Shown here piece by piece: positions 1 to 11,677 of a stretch of DNA of 36,411 nt. A program made the position numbers and the translations under genes. Origin of the DNA: Antrodiella citrinella (Eukaryota; Basidiomycota; Agaricomycetes; Polyporales; Steccherinaceae); the NCBI GenBank assembly GCA_004802725.1, contig SGPM01000280.1, positions 1 through 36,411 of the forward strand, read 5' to 3'. Under the pieces are notes generated by a model, which saw nothing but the letters and a program-made list of their open reading frames with translations, ran no database searches and had not been told where the DNA came from. Each line of letters starts with the position of its first letter. Positions within the stretch are counted from its first letter, which is position 1.

Positions 1-259
1 TACTATCGCTTTCATTATCAGCCATACATCATGCTAGGCTGGCTGCACTTCGTCATTCAAAAATATGGTGTTGGGAATGAAATGCTGCACAGGGTGCGTT
101 TTAAATGTTCAGATGATAGGACGGGTTTCTCACATACTCTCTAGCTCTGGGACTTGCTAGGTGCTGTACCGCCACAAATGCTACCGAGGGAGCAGTACAT
201 GCCCAGTCATGTGGCTATTGAGAAGGTCACTAGTAAATCCCTGAACTAGCAGTTCCGTT

Positions 260-1159
260 GCTGACAGAAAAATCACAGAACCGCCCTCCATCTTGGATAG
301 AGAAACCAAAGACGGACGAGCCACGATCTGTAAGCGTTTTGACCCATATCATGTCATGACTTTTGACAGCTACATTTCGACTCACACTGTGACTTTTACC
401 GCACAGGGTACCATTCCATTCATGAGTGGTGAACTCCTTCTGGCCAAAATATACCCCCACAGTTCTCAGGAGTGCCGTAAACGCCTTCTCTAGTCGGACG
501 CCAGTCCAGTTCACTGCGCTATTCACAACATGGAGTCCTTCTACTGGGTTCTTCTCAGAATTTGTCTTGGATATGAAGGGCCGGGTAACCCACGTATCTT
601 GGATGGAAAGGATGATGAAACATTGGCATCGCAAAAGTCGATCACTTTGCTATTTGACAATGAAGACGTAGCAGTACTAGGAGCCGAGAAGAGACAGTTC
701 TTCGGCTGCGAGCTTGACGTCCTGGAGAAGATGTATCTTTCGCAAATCGGACCATACTTCGAACCTCTCAAGGATCTGTTGATCCAGTGGCGCAAGGTAT
801 TATATGATTCATACGAAATGTATGACATGGTCGAAGATGGTGTCATCCACAAGAAGATTCTGGATCTACTCGATGATCACCTGGAGAAGGGGTTCTCTGA
901 GCCCAAGAACGACATAAACTCTAAGAAGGTCGTGGTGCTGACAGGTCGGGCAAAGGATATTAGGAGGATCAAGCTCAGTGATCGTTGGGCGATCAAGAGG
1001 GTGGTCAAGGGTGACGGGACTGATCGGACGAAATGGAGAAGCTCGCAAAGTATCTAGGCTTCGGGACATCCAGACTGAGCAGCGGCAGTAGGAAGAACGA
1101 CTTTAACAACTATCAGAAGGCATACGCGGCAGACCCAGATAAAGCGATGCGACCAGGAG
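260..1159 (+). pseudogene. Decayed FunK1-type fungal protein kinase, C-lobe only
   Basis: FunK1 proteins are fungus-specific serine/threonine-like kinases that are greatly expanded in mushrooms. The plus-strand frame reads GTIPFMSGELL (about 398-430), the activation-loop/APE-equivalent segment. After about 30 residues comes HNMESFYWVLLRICLGYEGPG, the family's 'H(D/N)LES(F/L)(Y/F)WVLL' helix with GPG (about 524-586). The following segment, from KRQFFGCELDVLEKMYLSQIG to KILDLLDDHLEKGF, fits the normal C-terminal helices. The copy is broken: TAG at 491-493 lies in frame between the two diagnostic blocks, and near 1010-1030 the sensible frame shifts by one to give EKLAKYLGFGTSRLSS. No HRD or DFG motif is seen upstream, so the N-lobe is missing or lies beyond the left edge. 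A credible 50-nt intron follows (1160-1209, GTAAGC..ATAG). FunK1 identity is recognised from memory of the family pattern. No search was run. Confidence 0.68.
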
Positions 1160-1209
1160 GTAAGCACCAACAAACATCAATGTGACATATGTACTCATCG
1201 TATGCATAG

Positions 1210-2425
1210 AGAATCAAACGGACGTGAACAGAAGATGCGCTGATGAGCCCCGATTCTCGCTGGTACCCGTGCACCGCTATTATGCACCGTCTAGCACCCA
1301 TCTACTTCTACCTCGGCACCTCCGAAGGCTTCTCACCCGCTACTTCAACTCGTACTCACGCCTGAAGCTTCCGACGATCGACCCGCGATGTCCGAAACCC
1401 TCGAGCTCGCGTCCGAGCACCGTCCGGAGCCACGCGAGAGCTATACGCCCACCTCCGATACCTTCTTTCACGCCCCCGTTCGTACATCGTATTCCCCTCG
1501 GACATTGTATCGAAGTTTCCGGACCTTTCTCGTACCTTCTCGGACACTTTCGTTTGTCTTATTTCTTACTTACCGACTCTTTCTCGTAGCTACCGTTTTG
1601 ATTGGTCCGTATCCTACTATAAGTAGGCGCACTATGTACATTAGAACAAGAAGAAGATCCCCCTCCCCTTTTCCCCCTTAATACCTGTGAGAGCGAAGAT
1701 TTCACGAACCCCTGCGAACCGCGTGCGTATATTTCTATTGCGACCCCCTTTTGCGTTCTTTGGTTATCCTGCGTTTACTGCGTTGCGTTGCGTTTCTGAC
1801 AAGCCCCAAGTTCTACCTGCGTTTACTACTGCGTTCACCTTCTACTGCGACCCCATTGCTTTTACGACTCTCTCGACGCCGTGTTCTACCCTCTGCTCGC
1901 TGTTCGATATACCGCTATCGTACCGGCCGCCCCTCCTTTATCTTCGCAATATCGCCCGCGGCCCCTATCGTCCATCGGTCCGGACACTCTCGGACCTATT
2001 TCTGTCAACCTCGTACCTCCCGCGGACACTCTCGATCGCGATTTACCTGTCATACAGCCACGACATATCCATTCCGCGCGATCTAGTACTTCTACGTAGG
2101 CCTCGTAGCTATTTCGGTACTTCGCCCGTGCGGTCTCGTAGGACACCGGGCGTCGCGCGAGTCATCTCGGACAACACACGAACATCACCGGACTATTCTA
2201 CTCTATTCCTAGGTCCTCGGCCCACCCTTACGACTCCTCTACTTACGCCCTTACGTGGTGTCCTCCTCCTGGAGTACCCCCATTGTTGGGTGTGTTACTT
2301 CTGCGTTCAGGAGCCCGTCTGGTGCATCAACGCTCAAGATGTAACAATATATGATTGAACAGTGATTAGGGCTTATAGCCGTAAATTGGGATGGAGGGTA
2401 AATGCAACAACAAGATGTATGTCGA
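1210..2425. other. Pyrimidine-rich stretch without recognisable gene; possible retroelement relic
   Basis: The plus strand is strikingly C+T-rich from about 1260 to 2270, with small clustered words (for example TGCGTT repeated around 1760-1830, and TCGGAC many times). A TATA-like box (CTATAAGTAGG, about 1617) is followed by a purine patch (AACAAGAAGAAGATC) and then C/T tracts, a layout seen in fungal LTRs. TGTTGGGTGTGTTAC at about 2284 resembles the 5' end of a copia-type LTR. The long plus-strand open frames here (for example 1687-2358) are low-complexity and look like products of composition. No repeat partner, gag or pol was found in the window, so the retroelement reading is only a guess. 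Confidence 0.25.
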
Positions 2426-4203
2426 TTATGAATCTGCAATCGGCCTCGTTTCCGGGACTGGCATCCTTGCGCTGACAAAACCTGAAATGACAGTAAGCTC
2501 GTATCCGGTCCAGAAACATCGACAAGCATACCATGGTTCTCATGCGAGAAAGTAACTTCTCGCACTAGTTGCAACAAGATTTGAGCCTCTTTCATTGTGA
2601 AATCGGTGGTACCTCTCACGGTCACCCGCTCGACTCCAACACCCGCTCTCTTTCTTGTCCTCAAATGATGATACAAGTGTTCCAAAAAGTGCCGGTGAAC
2701 AGACGGTGGCTCCTCCTGGGACTCAGGACTGCGGAAGACGAAGTCGTACAATTCCAATTCGCGTAATTTGGGGAAGAGCGGTGTCGCAGCGCCTGGACCT
2801 GAGTGTGTCGGCACGTCATTTGCGATAAGTCGGGATGTCCAGTTGCTTCTGGAGACAACAAGTTCGGCCAAGCCAGACATGTGCGGCAAGTCCGTGATAG
2901 GAGAATCAGATGACAGTGCTATGAGAGACAATCGGTGTATCTGTGAAAGGAGACTGGTGCCCATGGCACTGAGCATGCCGTTGACGGGATCATGGTCCAC
3001 TGTAGGAGGAACATGCACGAAAAGGCAGAGGACCGTTCCATCAGGTGGTAGATATGGTCCTGCCGCACTTGTGCTATGACGATAGGTCTCGTTCATCAGC
3101 GCAACGACTGACGTTATGCCATCCGCGTCTAACCGTCTGCGACTCGGAGAAAGGAGATATAGAGGTTCAGGTTTCCCTAATACACCTTGGCCCTGTAGTT
3201 TGGCTCCTATCGTAGCGTAGAGTCGTGCCACCTCAGCTATTTCAGCCGGAGATGAACAGCCGCTAGACACTGTGATACTCGCAGTCGCAGGATACCGAAG
3301 ATGGGATATGAGATCCGCACAGAATCGGGGATTACCCGTGACGTCCAGTTGCCGGAACGAAGGGAGAGTGACCACGTTGGTGTATGGGTCACTTTCTGGA
3401 CTGAACGCGTTGAAGGAGAAGTGCACGTACAACACCTCGAGCTGCGGCATCGATTCCAGTGCATGAAGTAGTACGGCGGGAGCGGAATTGGGACACATTC
3501 GTATGGCGAGGTATTTGACCGACGGTCTGCACAACGCCACAGCTTGCGACCATGGAAATCCTGACAACTCGAGACGTTCCAGTGATGCCAGCGGTTGATC
3601 GGAAGAAATGAAGGGGACCGATGACCATCTGAACTGTTGGGTCACCTTGAGTTCGCGAAGGAGTGGCGTGGTGACAGTCTTTGCGTTATGTGGGACTGAT
3701 GTCGCAGTGAGGATATCGCCTTCAAAGTGCAGCTCAACGCTGAGTGCACGATATAGCTGTTGCGAAATGAGTGGTGTTATGTCTGCTGCCGCACGACTAT
3801 CCATGTAGTGCGAAAACACACGCAGAGGCATGTTTCCTGATCGTTGTAGCATAGCGATAACCAGTTGCTGCGTCCAGTCCAGATTGACCATGCACCAGAG
3901 GGAAGGAGTCTTGAGGGCAATGGCTCTCCAGCGATGACAAATGTGAGTCGCTGCGGGGACCCATTGATAGTCACCATCCTGGTATCCAAGCGAGAATGCC
4001 TGGTAAGACATCGATACGAGGTAGAGGAACACTTCCGCCAGGAGCTCTACCGGAAATACCGTCATACGGGATGCCGAGCTGTGTGTTGTATTATCATTGG
4101 ATTGGATATCCTGCAGAGGATTGAGGACCGGGTTTCCATGATCGGAGCTCGGTTGAAGTTGCGACCTGTTGCCACAGCGCCGTGAGTAGAAAGCACATAA
4201 CAA
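2426..4203 (-). CDS. F-box protein, subfamily A copy 1
   Basis: F-box proteins recruit substrates to SCF (Skp1-Cul1-Rbx1) ubiquitin ligases. The F-box is near the N-terminus: MTVFPVELLAEVFLYLV, then CHRWRAIALKTPSLW, with the usual Pro/Leu and Trp spacing of agaricomycete F-box proteins. A Leu-rich, repeat-like body of about 450 residues follows (LASLERLELSGF, LPSFRQLDVTGN, FPKLRELELYDFVF), probably the substrate-binding part. I split the gene with an intron at 2482-2531 (GTATGC..TTTCAG). The last exon, 2426-2481, then ends in PETRPIADS and TAA, giving 575 codons from the first ATG. Without the intron the frame runs to 2251 with an implausible tail. The true start may be the Met at 4065 (529 aa), because the paralogue at 4959-6765 begins only 12 residues before the same Met. 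Target unknown. Confidence 0.72.
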
Positions 4204-4958
4204 CTTATCTGAACGAACATTGATGTGTTATACCCGTTATGCTGGTCAAATTATCCGATGTCTGAGAAAGGAACATGAGTGAGGAGATCATCTGTATTGT
4301 GTATAACAAGACGAAACCTACCTTTAAAGGGTTCAACGTCAATGCAATGTGAAATAACGATGTGCTCGCGCTTTCAGCTTCAACAGGATCGCTTCGACTC
4401 TGCTGAAACTTCGCTATCCAAAGTGATGCCTGGTGATTCAAGTGCTCGTCGTCGTAGTCACGTATGAACGTTGATCACGTAGATCCCGAAAACCAAGAGC
4501 CTCGGCCGAGCGGTGGGGCCGGCGATACCATCAAACATGCTGTCGATGTTGATGACAATGACCGTTTGACTGGACACTGTCTGGAGATGCCGCGAGTCTG
4601 ATGAGTCTGAGCCGTTGCGAGTGAAGACAATATATTCATTATCAGGTACTGTACGGTTGAAACCTCTGCGGAACGTAATGCAACCTGTCACCAACGTCTC
4701 GAATTAACATATAAATAGCATACAAGACGCTGAAGAACATGAAGAAGGGCGTGAAGTAGCACTTGGATTCTTCGAAAAAAAACATGCACGTTGAGTATCA
4801 AACTCAGTGCACTTGGAAAGACAAGACATCTCCGTCTAAAAGAAAATCCGAAAACGAAACATCACCGGGACCGAAATCTCTCAACAGGAATCAGAACGAG
4901 GAGGTACTGCACGTGACGCCTCTGGTAGCCTCTGATCCACAAGGGTAGAAGAGGTCGG
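4204..4958. other. Intergenic DNA between tandem F-box copies
   Basis: This is the 5' flank of F-box copy 1 and the 3' flank of copy 2. Short open frames occur on both strands (for example 4458-4694 minus, 4763-4948 plus), but they lack splice logic, family motifs or similarity to the neighbouring copies. I see no gene here. Confidence 0.5.
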
Positions 4959-6765
4959 CTACAGCACGACTATAGCGAAGGACAATCACAAGACAAGAAG
5001 GAACACGTAGACACTCCCCGAGTAGCGGGGATGAGACGATACTGGATGGGCGGATGTGAGGGGTTGCGGATATCAACGAGGAGGACGTAACGACTTACCG
5101 CTGTCGAGCAACTTCATGATCTGTTCGAGGACGGGAGTGGAAAAAAAGAAGCTCGAGGATGAGTGCAAATACCTGAGATATCATTTGGCGTCAACCTTGC
5201 GTCCAACCGGAAGATATCGATGGACGCACCTGGACCTTACTCCACATTCAATTCTTCTACACAGCTCGACAGAGTCTGAATATCCTGCTCGGTGAGATTT
5301 TTCGCGTCTACGATAGTCATCTTCTCGATTCCGATCTTAGCCCCTTTCCTGGCTACGAGAAGGTTGACCAGTTGCGCCAAAACATCATCGTTTACCGGTG
5401 GTGAGGCCACTTCGTCTTTAGATCCAAGATCGTGGAAGACGAAGCCAAGCAATACAATCTCCCGCAATTTCGGGAAAGGCGGCTGCGAAACATCCGAACC
5501 GACTGTGAGAAAGCTAGGAGACCACGCCTCCTGGGGAACGATAAGTACGTCCGGAGAGCAGAGCCGTGATCGGAGCGGTGAGCGAATATTGTGCGAGAGA
5601 CAGGCAGCGGATCTCCGCAACGAGCTTGGGATTCATGGCATTCAGCATGCCTTGCACGGGATCGAGGAAAATGCCGTCGGCCACGACATATAAGCAAAGC
5701 GCTGTTCCAAGAGGTTTCAATACTGGGTCTTCCGTCAAATCTTTGTGGTGCTTGGTGAACAACTCGTTGACCAGAACGAGCCCCGATGTATCATCGACAA
5801 TGCGCGGATGGATCGGCTGAAGTGACGTGAGCCGTTCAGGCTTTCCCAATACACCCTGACCGAGGAGCTTTGCCGCTATCTCAGCGTACAGTCGATCAAG
5901 CTGGGGAAGACCAGCCATTACTGAATAAGTAGTTACCGTGATGCACGTAGTCGCAGGAAAAAAGATGCGATATCGTTGCAGCACAGTATTCGGCAGTGCC
6001 GCGAAGGTCCAGCTGTCGCAGTGATGGGAGAGTGACGCAATGGGCGGGAAGATCGACGGCGTCCAGGAAAGCAGCGATGAAGGTGAATGATACGCTCAAA
6101 ACCTGTAGCTGCGGCATGCATTTGAGCGGGGAGAGTAGAGGGGCGGGAGTAGCGTTTAAGGACAACGGTATAGAAAGGTGTGTGACCGATGGCTTGAAGA
6201 ACGCTGTGGCTTGTCCCCAAGAGAATTCTGAGAGCTCGAGATGCTCCAGGGATGCCAGCGATTGATCGGAGATGAAGGATTCGGAGGAATCCCAGCTGCA
6301 GTTTTGGGTCACTTTGAGTTCACGGAGAAGCGGTGTATCGAAAGCATTTGTGTCATCTAAGACCGACGCTGGCATGAGCGTGTCGCCTTCAAATATCAAC
6401 TCGATGCTCAGTGCGCGATGGTGGTTCGGAGAAAGGAATGGCATTATGCCCTCTGCTACATGGCTGTCCATGAAATGCGAAAACAAACGCAAAGGTATGT
6501 TTCCAGATAGTTTAAGCATGGCGAGGACCCAGTGCTGCGACCAGTCCAGATTGACCATGCACCAGAGGGTAGGAGTCTCAAGGGCAACAGCTCGCCAGCG
6601 ACGACAAGTGTGAGTCGCTGCGGGGATCCAATGGTAGTCTCCATACTGGTATCTACGCAGAAATGCCTGATAAGACATCGATACGAGGTAGAGAAACACT
6701 TCCACGAGGAGCTCGACCTGGAAAACGGTCATGGGGGAGGCCGCATCTTGGGTGACTTGGTTCAC
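4959..6765 (-). pseudogene. F-box protein, subfamily A copy 2, frameshifted
   Basis: This is a tandem paralogue of 2426-4203. It keeps the F-box (MTVFQVELLVEVFLYLV, then CRRWRAVALETPTLW) and the same Leu-rich body (LASLEHLELSEF, LPSLRQLDLRGT, GQGVLGKPE, FPKLREIVLLGFVF). Two breaks interrupt it. The frame is lost after ATISHL at an A6 run (5958-5963) and continues one frame over with FPATTCITVTTYS. It is lost again near 5549-5560, where copy 1 has LPHMSG and about 11 nt are missing. The 3' end can be rebuilt with two good introns: 5173-5240 (GTAAGG..CTCAG) gives EYLHSSSSFFFSTP, and 4970-5092 plus 5093-5098 (donor GTAAGT, acceptor CTATAG) leads to VVL and TAG at 4959-4961. The homopolymer site could be an assembly error, but the second break is a real indel relative to copy 1. 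Likely non-functional. Confidence 0.7.
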
Positions 6766-7315
6766 GGTTACTGCGTCTCAGAGCTTGGCAGGAGATCTAG
6801 AAGAGGGGACCTGCTACCATAACTTCAGTGGAAAATCCTGGAGCGTATACGTTCAAACGAACATAAGTAATCATCAGTCTAAGTATCTGCGACAGAGAAC
6901 CTTGAGACATCGTGAGCATCGGGGATAAATGTCGAAAATGAGTAAAAATGGAGATAACGATCACAGACCTGATGGGGGCAGACTGATGTCGATGAGCTCG
7001 CTTTTCTCTGTTTTTTCGACAACGTTCACAAGCTTAAGATGAGCGACGCGTTATCACCGTTCAAGAGGTCCTCGTCGTCGTTGTGGTCGGAGCGAGATGG
7101 GCGGAGGTCGTGGGAGTCAGTAAGCGAGGTTCGGCCGAACGGCGGTCAGCTGCCATGATGGGCAGGCGAGTTGTCGGCAACGACGACGACCTCCTCTTAG
7201 CCCTCTTGCTCTCGTCTTCCATCTCGACATCCTACGACGACGGCGTAATCGTCGACAACAACCGGTATAATCTTTCTGGGTCCTTCTCTTTTCTCTCTTT
7301 CAGACACCGGGAACA
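6766..7315. promoter_or_regulatory. Divergent intergenic region upstream of isocitrate dehydrogenase
   Basis: This region separates the minus-strand F-box copy 2 from the plus-strand dehydrogenase. A pyrimidine tract ends in TCTTTCAG just before the dehydrogenase start, with GTATAA about 40 nt upstream. This could be a short intron in the 5' leader, or simply a T/C-rich core promoter, which is common in fungi. CGTCGTCGTTG-type and CGACGACGAC tracts occur around 7070 and 7180. The open frame 7083-7328 is out of frame with the enzyme and is not supported. Confidence 0.35.
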
Positions 7316-9037
7316 ATGCCAGCCATGATGTTGTCGCGCAGTCTTCCCTCTCGCGTTGTCGGAAGACATTCTGCACTACGAGGAGCTATTTGGGCGAGAG
7401 GATTTGCGAGTAGTCTCTCCAGATACCGTGAGCTCTTCATTTTTTTCCTCTGAATGTTCTCTGACAAAGTCAATGTGTAGAAAACAAGATTGATGTGGCA
7501 AATCCAGTGGTAGAGTTGGACGGAGACGAGATGACGAGGATCATATGGAAGAAGATTCGTGAAGAGGTGTGTATGTGTATTCTCTGGTTGACGATATTAT
7601 CTGATGACTTCCACAGCTCATCTTGCCGTACGTGAACCTCGACATCAAGTACTACGACCTCGGTCTCGAGCACCGCGACGCCGTGCGTTTATTTCTCTTG
7701 TCACGCATATGCCAGCTCACGCCTTACTCCCACAGACGAACGACCAAGTCACTATTGACTCCGCCGAAGCCATTCTGAAATACAACGTCGGTATCAAATG
7801 CGCGACCATTACACCAGACGAAGCCCGCGTGGAGGAGTTCAAATTGAAGCAAATGTGGAAGAGCCCGAACGGTACTATCCGGAACATCCTAGGTGGAACG
7901 GTGTTCCGCGAGCCCATCATCCTAAAGGGTATCCCCAAGCCCATCCCCGGGTGGGTGAAGCCCATTGTGATCGGCCGTCACGCGTTCGGCGACCAGTACA
8001 AATCCACAGACTTCATTGCGCCGGGACCAGGCAAGCTGCAACTTGTCTACACGCCGCAGGGTGGTGCGAAACCTACAGTGTTGGATGTGTACGATTTCAA
8101 GGGCAAGGGTGTAGCAATGAGCATGTACAACACAGATGAGGTACGTATCACGGCATATGTTCGGTAGCCGTATGCTGACGCGGTGAACAGTCCATCACAG
8201 GATTCGCCCATTCTTCTTTCAAGATGGCTCTATCCAAGCAGCTGCCTTTGGTGAGTATCTCCGCCCCTTTTCCAGACGCGTCGGCTCATCCTCTTCCCCA
8301 GTTCATGTCTACGAAGAATACCATCCTGAAGAAGTATGACGGCCGCTTCAAGGACATCTTCCAAGAAGTCTACGAGTCGTACGTGTGCCGCTTTGACGTT
8401 ATAATACTTTGCTGACATGTCCCTCTGCAGAACGTACAAGTCTCATTTCCAGGAAGCAGGCATCTACTACGAGCATCGTCTCATTGACGACATGGTGGCC
8501 CAAGCTATCAAGTCTTCAGGAGGGTTCGTCTGGGCCTGCAAGAACTACGACGGAGACGTCCAATCCGACATTCTTGCCCAAGGGTTCGGGAGTCTTGGTA
8601 TGATGACCAGTGAGCTGATCACGCCCGACGGCAAGACCGTTGAAAGCGAGGCCGCACACGGTTAGTCTGATCTTTCTGTGCTACCTGCCGACCTTCGCTG
8701 AACATGAGAACTTCCCGCAGGCACCGTGACCCGCCACTACCGCGAGTGGCAGAAAGGGAAAGAGACGTCGACGAACCCCGTCGCGTCCATCTTCGCATGG
8801 ACCCGCGGGCTCCTGCACCGTGCCAAGCTTGACGAGAACCCCGCCTTGTCCGACTTCTGCGTCGACCTCGAGGCAGCGTGCGTGGAGGTGATCGACGAGG
8901 ACGGGATTATGACCAAGGACCTCGCGCTGGCGATCCACGGCAAGGACATGAAGAGGGAGCATTGGGTTGTCACGGACGTGTACATGGACAAGGTCAATGC
9001 AAAGCTGAAGGAGAAGATGAAGGGGCGCGCAGCTTGA
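7316..9037 (+). CDS. IDP1: NADP-dependent isocitrate dehydrogenase, mitochondrial
   Basis: The enzyme converts isocitrate and NADP+ to 2-oxoglutarate, CO2 and NADPH in the mitochondrial matrix. Eight exons: 7316-7427, 7481-7566, 7617-7682, 7736-8140, 8191-8250, 8302-8378, 8431-8660 and 8721-9037. They sum to 1353 nt, or 450 aa plus stop, normal for a eukaryotic homodimeric enzyme with a presequence. The first roughly 35 residues ([20 protein letters not shown]) are Arg/Ser-rich and lack acidic residues, a typical matrix-targeting peptide. [13 protein letters not shown] opens the mature domain. [21 protein letters not shown] carries the substrate-binding Ser/Asn/Arg residues. [19 protein letters not shown] is the isocitrate/isopropylmalate dehydrogenase signature with its metal-binding Asp residues. 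[14 protein letters not shown] and [15 protein letters not shown] bind NADP. All seven introns are 50-60 nt with GT..AG ends. It is the best-conserved gene in the window. Confidence 0.96.
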
Positions 9038-9503
9038 GGAGCGTGTCCTGCTTGAAAGGATCTAGGGACAGTTGTGTATGTTTGGTTCGACAGAGGGCTC
9101 TCTTGAGTCTGTGTAGATTTAGGCTGTGTCCTATGAAGGTCTTCGCGACAAATGACAATGTATTCTATATGGCAAGACAAGGAGCGTGTGAGGGAGCACC
9201 CCACCCTTGCATCGATAGTGACGCGGGAGAGGTATGAGCTGCGTGTCACTAGTGGACGACGACGAATGAGGACGAGCGACGAAATTGTAGGACGACTGGA
9301 AGAGATGAACAGGACGGAAACAGCAGCGCATAGAACGGGGTAAGGGGAAAGAGGAGATGACGAAAGAGGCACGAAAACCTCCCACTGATTTGACCTGTGG
9401 ACAGGAATCTTGTGGAAACAACACGAGCTCAACGTAGAGCTAACAAAATGCATCGCTGTTGGAGCTGCAAGGCATGATAAGCACGGCGAGCTTCATCGGG
9501 GTA
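9038..9503. other. Convergent intergenic region
   Basis: This lies between the dehydrogenase stop and the 3' end of the minus-strand F-box relic. It probably holds both 3' untranslated regions. Open frames here (for example 8737-9453 minus) are antisense shadows of the dehydrogenase or lack motifs. No clear polyadenylation signal or gene was identified. Confidence 0.45.
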
Positions 9504-10830
9504 TCATAAGGTGGAAAGTACCCACTGCGAGTGGTGTATGGGACAGAGAATTTTGTCGCATGAGTTTGGCGTGATTCCCCTAGCCATTGATCGAGGGAAC
9601 AGGACCTCGTAGAGGTTCAAAGTACACTTATCCTGCGGAGGTATCCCAGGTAACGAGATGCGAAAGGAGAGGGAAGGATGCGTGTGATGTGAGAGTGCTC
9701 CGACAACACCTCGCCATTGCTCTGGTGATTCAGCCTCTGGGTATACTGCGCTCGTCAGACCGCTCATGTCAACAGCAACGAGCTCGAACTGACAAGGGGA
9801 CACAAACAACAGTATACCGGATATTGTGGCCATGACAATAGGGCCATCATCATGATAGACCCAAACGCCATAAGCAGTGCAGGATATTCAGTAGACGAGG
9901 AACCTTGGGGTGCAAGATCAGTGGATGCGTGGTACAGAGAACAAGGTATCTGAACGCACTGTCTGATTGCACGATCCTGATCCGTGAACCAAAGTCATCA
10001 ATCCTCATCTCAACCCGCATCTGACCCAGCCGGGTATGCATACGTCGGAATAATACACAAAACCGTGCCCACGCATTGGGCGTGAGTACGTTCTCCGAGA
10101 CCATACCTATTTCTACGAAAAGATCCACTTCGAGCAAGTTCGGGCAGGCGAAAATCCAGTCCCAAGGCATCTTGCTTAGATGCGCCGCCCATGGGAACTC
10201 GATCCGCGCCAGCGTCAGGAATGGGTTACGAGGTGGCATCCTCTCGGTCACGGTGTCTGAGTATAGAGACAATGGAATAGTGAGCGTCAGACGCCTCGAT
10301 TGGACCATGAGTGCAAGACGAGCGACCTGCAAAATGCTGCGGAAACCGGGGTGTTTGAGAAACAGATGATCAACCGGAACGACCAGTCTGCAGTATGCCT
10401 GGTAAAAGGAAGGATGTTGCTGCATCAGGTTGATGCTATCAATAGTCAGGGAGCGGAGGTTTCGAAGTGTTGGTAGTCGGAAGGAGATTGAAGACACCCA
10501 AGAAGGGTCTTTCCCGTCGTAGGCAGCGATGTGCAACTCGACTACCACTGGCCAACGTACACAACGTCGGGTGAGAGGAAAGCAGCTCCGCGAAAGACGC
10601 CAATGCTCGAGGAGACATGAGTTTCACTCTAGAGCATAAGTGAAAGCGACATCTCGGCAACCATGAACGACAGCTGAGGGCGGAGTGTACAAGTGGCGTA
10701 TAGCTGAGAGTCTGATCTGGCTTTCTCTGGAGACCTAGGGCAACAAAGTCGATAATCTTCTCGTATATCTCTGTAGGAAGCCGTACTCGGTATCGCGCAG
10801 AAGGCTCTGTGACGGTATGTCGACGGTAAT
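9504..10830 (-). pseudogene. F-box protein, subfamily B copy 1, broken
   Basis: This is related to the genes at 12205-13954 and 14604-16291. Reading the minus strand from about 10830: RLPTEIYEKIIDFVALGL then CRSWLPRCRFHLCS (F-box), then LASFAELLSSHP. The frame then changes near 10540 to VVELHIAAYDGKDPSW. The LRNLRSLTIDSINL, HPSFYQAYCRLV, ILQVARLALMVQSRRLTL, MPPRNPFLTLARIEF and PWDWIFACPNLLEVDL blocks match the paralogues in order. It breaks again around 9835-9850 and resumes as LLFVSPCQFELVAVDM, ending LFPRSMARGI..CDKILCPIH at about 9530. No ATG precedes the F-box in its frame. The frameshifts and missing start indicate a pseudogene. One of the breaks may hide the intron seen in both paralogues near this position. 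Confidence 0.7.
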
Positions 10831-11111
10831 CCTCGCGACTCCTGGGGATGTCATTTGACGGATAGAAGCGCTGCTGCTAAAAACGAACGGTTCTTATAAT
10901 TATGAGGGATTGACGAGCACAGGATCCAACAAAGTTACAAAGTTCACTGACGGCGTTACAGAGCACTGCTTGCGACTCGGACCTGTCGATGGCATTGCAC
11001 ACGTGTGACATATAGGGGTTCCGACGGTTTGTAGTACTTGAACACCACAACACAGTCACTGCGAAAAATATTCTTGTCGCTAGAAAATGATTTTTCCAAT
11101 TTCATTGACCT
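10831..11111. other. Intergenic DNA
   Basis: This is the 5' flank of the broken F-box copy and the 3' flank of the small minus-strand segment at 11112-11486. Only short frames without motifs occur. Confidence 0.4.
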
Positions 11112-11486
11112 TCACGCGGTGGTTATTGACGTGGTGCGTCGGCCTGAGAGAGGATCTCAGAATTTATAAAGTTCAGAGCAGATGAAGAGAGATACGTACC
11201 AGTAAAAAATTGACCACATCGCTCGACGGAGGCAAGCAGCCTGTAGACGAAGAGACGTGGCTTCTTGGGATTATTTGAAGAGTTTATTTTGATAACCTCA
11301 GATAGACTAATAAAGGGTGAGACCATTGCGACAGACACGAGCAAACACTCTACTCACCGATTCCAACAACCACGCTCTCTCTTGTGAGTCTACCTCGCCA
11401 TCCAAGCGGATCAAGTTAAATGATGTTGTTGCTATTCCTTTGGAAAAGTCATCCAAAACCCGTACGAGTGAAGACGGTCGACGACA
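11112..11486 (-). CDS. Unknown protein, 3' part of a spliced gene or relic
   Basis: Three minus-strand segments join in one frame: 11358-11486, 11200-11296 and 11112-11143. Their introns are 61 nt (GTGAGT..CTGAG) and 56 nt (GTACGT..CTCAG). The peptide has ordinary soluble-protein composition: VLDDFSKGIATTSFNLIRLD, SQERAWLLES, then VIKINSSNNPKKPRLFVYRL and LASVERCGQFFTG, ending RRTTSITTA and TGA at 11112. Upstream of 11486 the frame is closed by TAG, which sits where an acceptor (ATCTAG) would be, so a 5' exon is needed but was not found. I do not recognise a family. The support is that both junctions keep the frame and composition changes from protein-like to random outside. It may be a fragment left by the duplications around it. 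Confidence 0.35.
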
Positions 11487-11677
11487 CTAGATGGACGAGA
11501 CGAACGAACGGCGGTCGTCGTGGTCGTCAACGTCGACAATAGGCACTAGTACCGGGCCCTACAACAGAGCTGGTCTTCAAAGTGGTAGCCCAGCGCGTCA
11601 CTAGTGACACAACCATACCGCAGCAATACTGCCGGTGCAACTGACTCACAGCAACACGTATCAGACGCGAAATCGTA

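Noticed and set aside
1687..2358. 223-codon plus-strand ORF
   Set aside because: Low-complexity Ser/Thr/Pro/Arg/Leu composition caused by C/T-rich DNA, with competing open frames in the same place and no motif or homologue pattern.
7083..7328. Upstream exon of isocitrate dehydrogenase
   Set aside because: Out of frame with the enzyme, and the ATG at 7316 already gives a full matrix-targeting peptide and normal length.
8737..9453. 238-codon minus-strand ORF over the dehydrogenase 3' end
   Set aside because: Antisense to a strongly conserved enzyme exon; Ser-rich composition, no motif.
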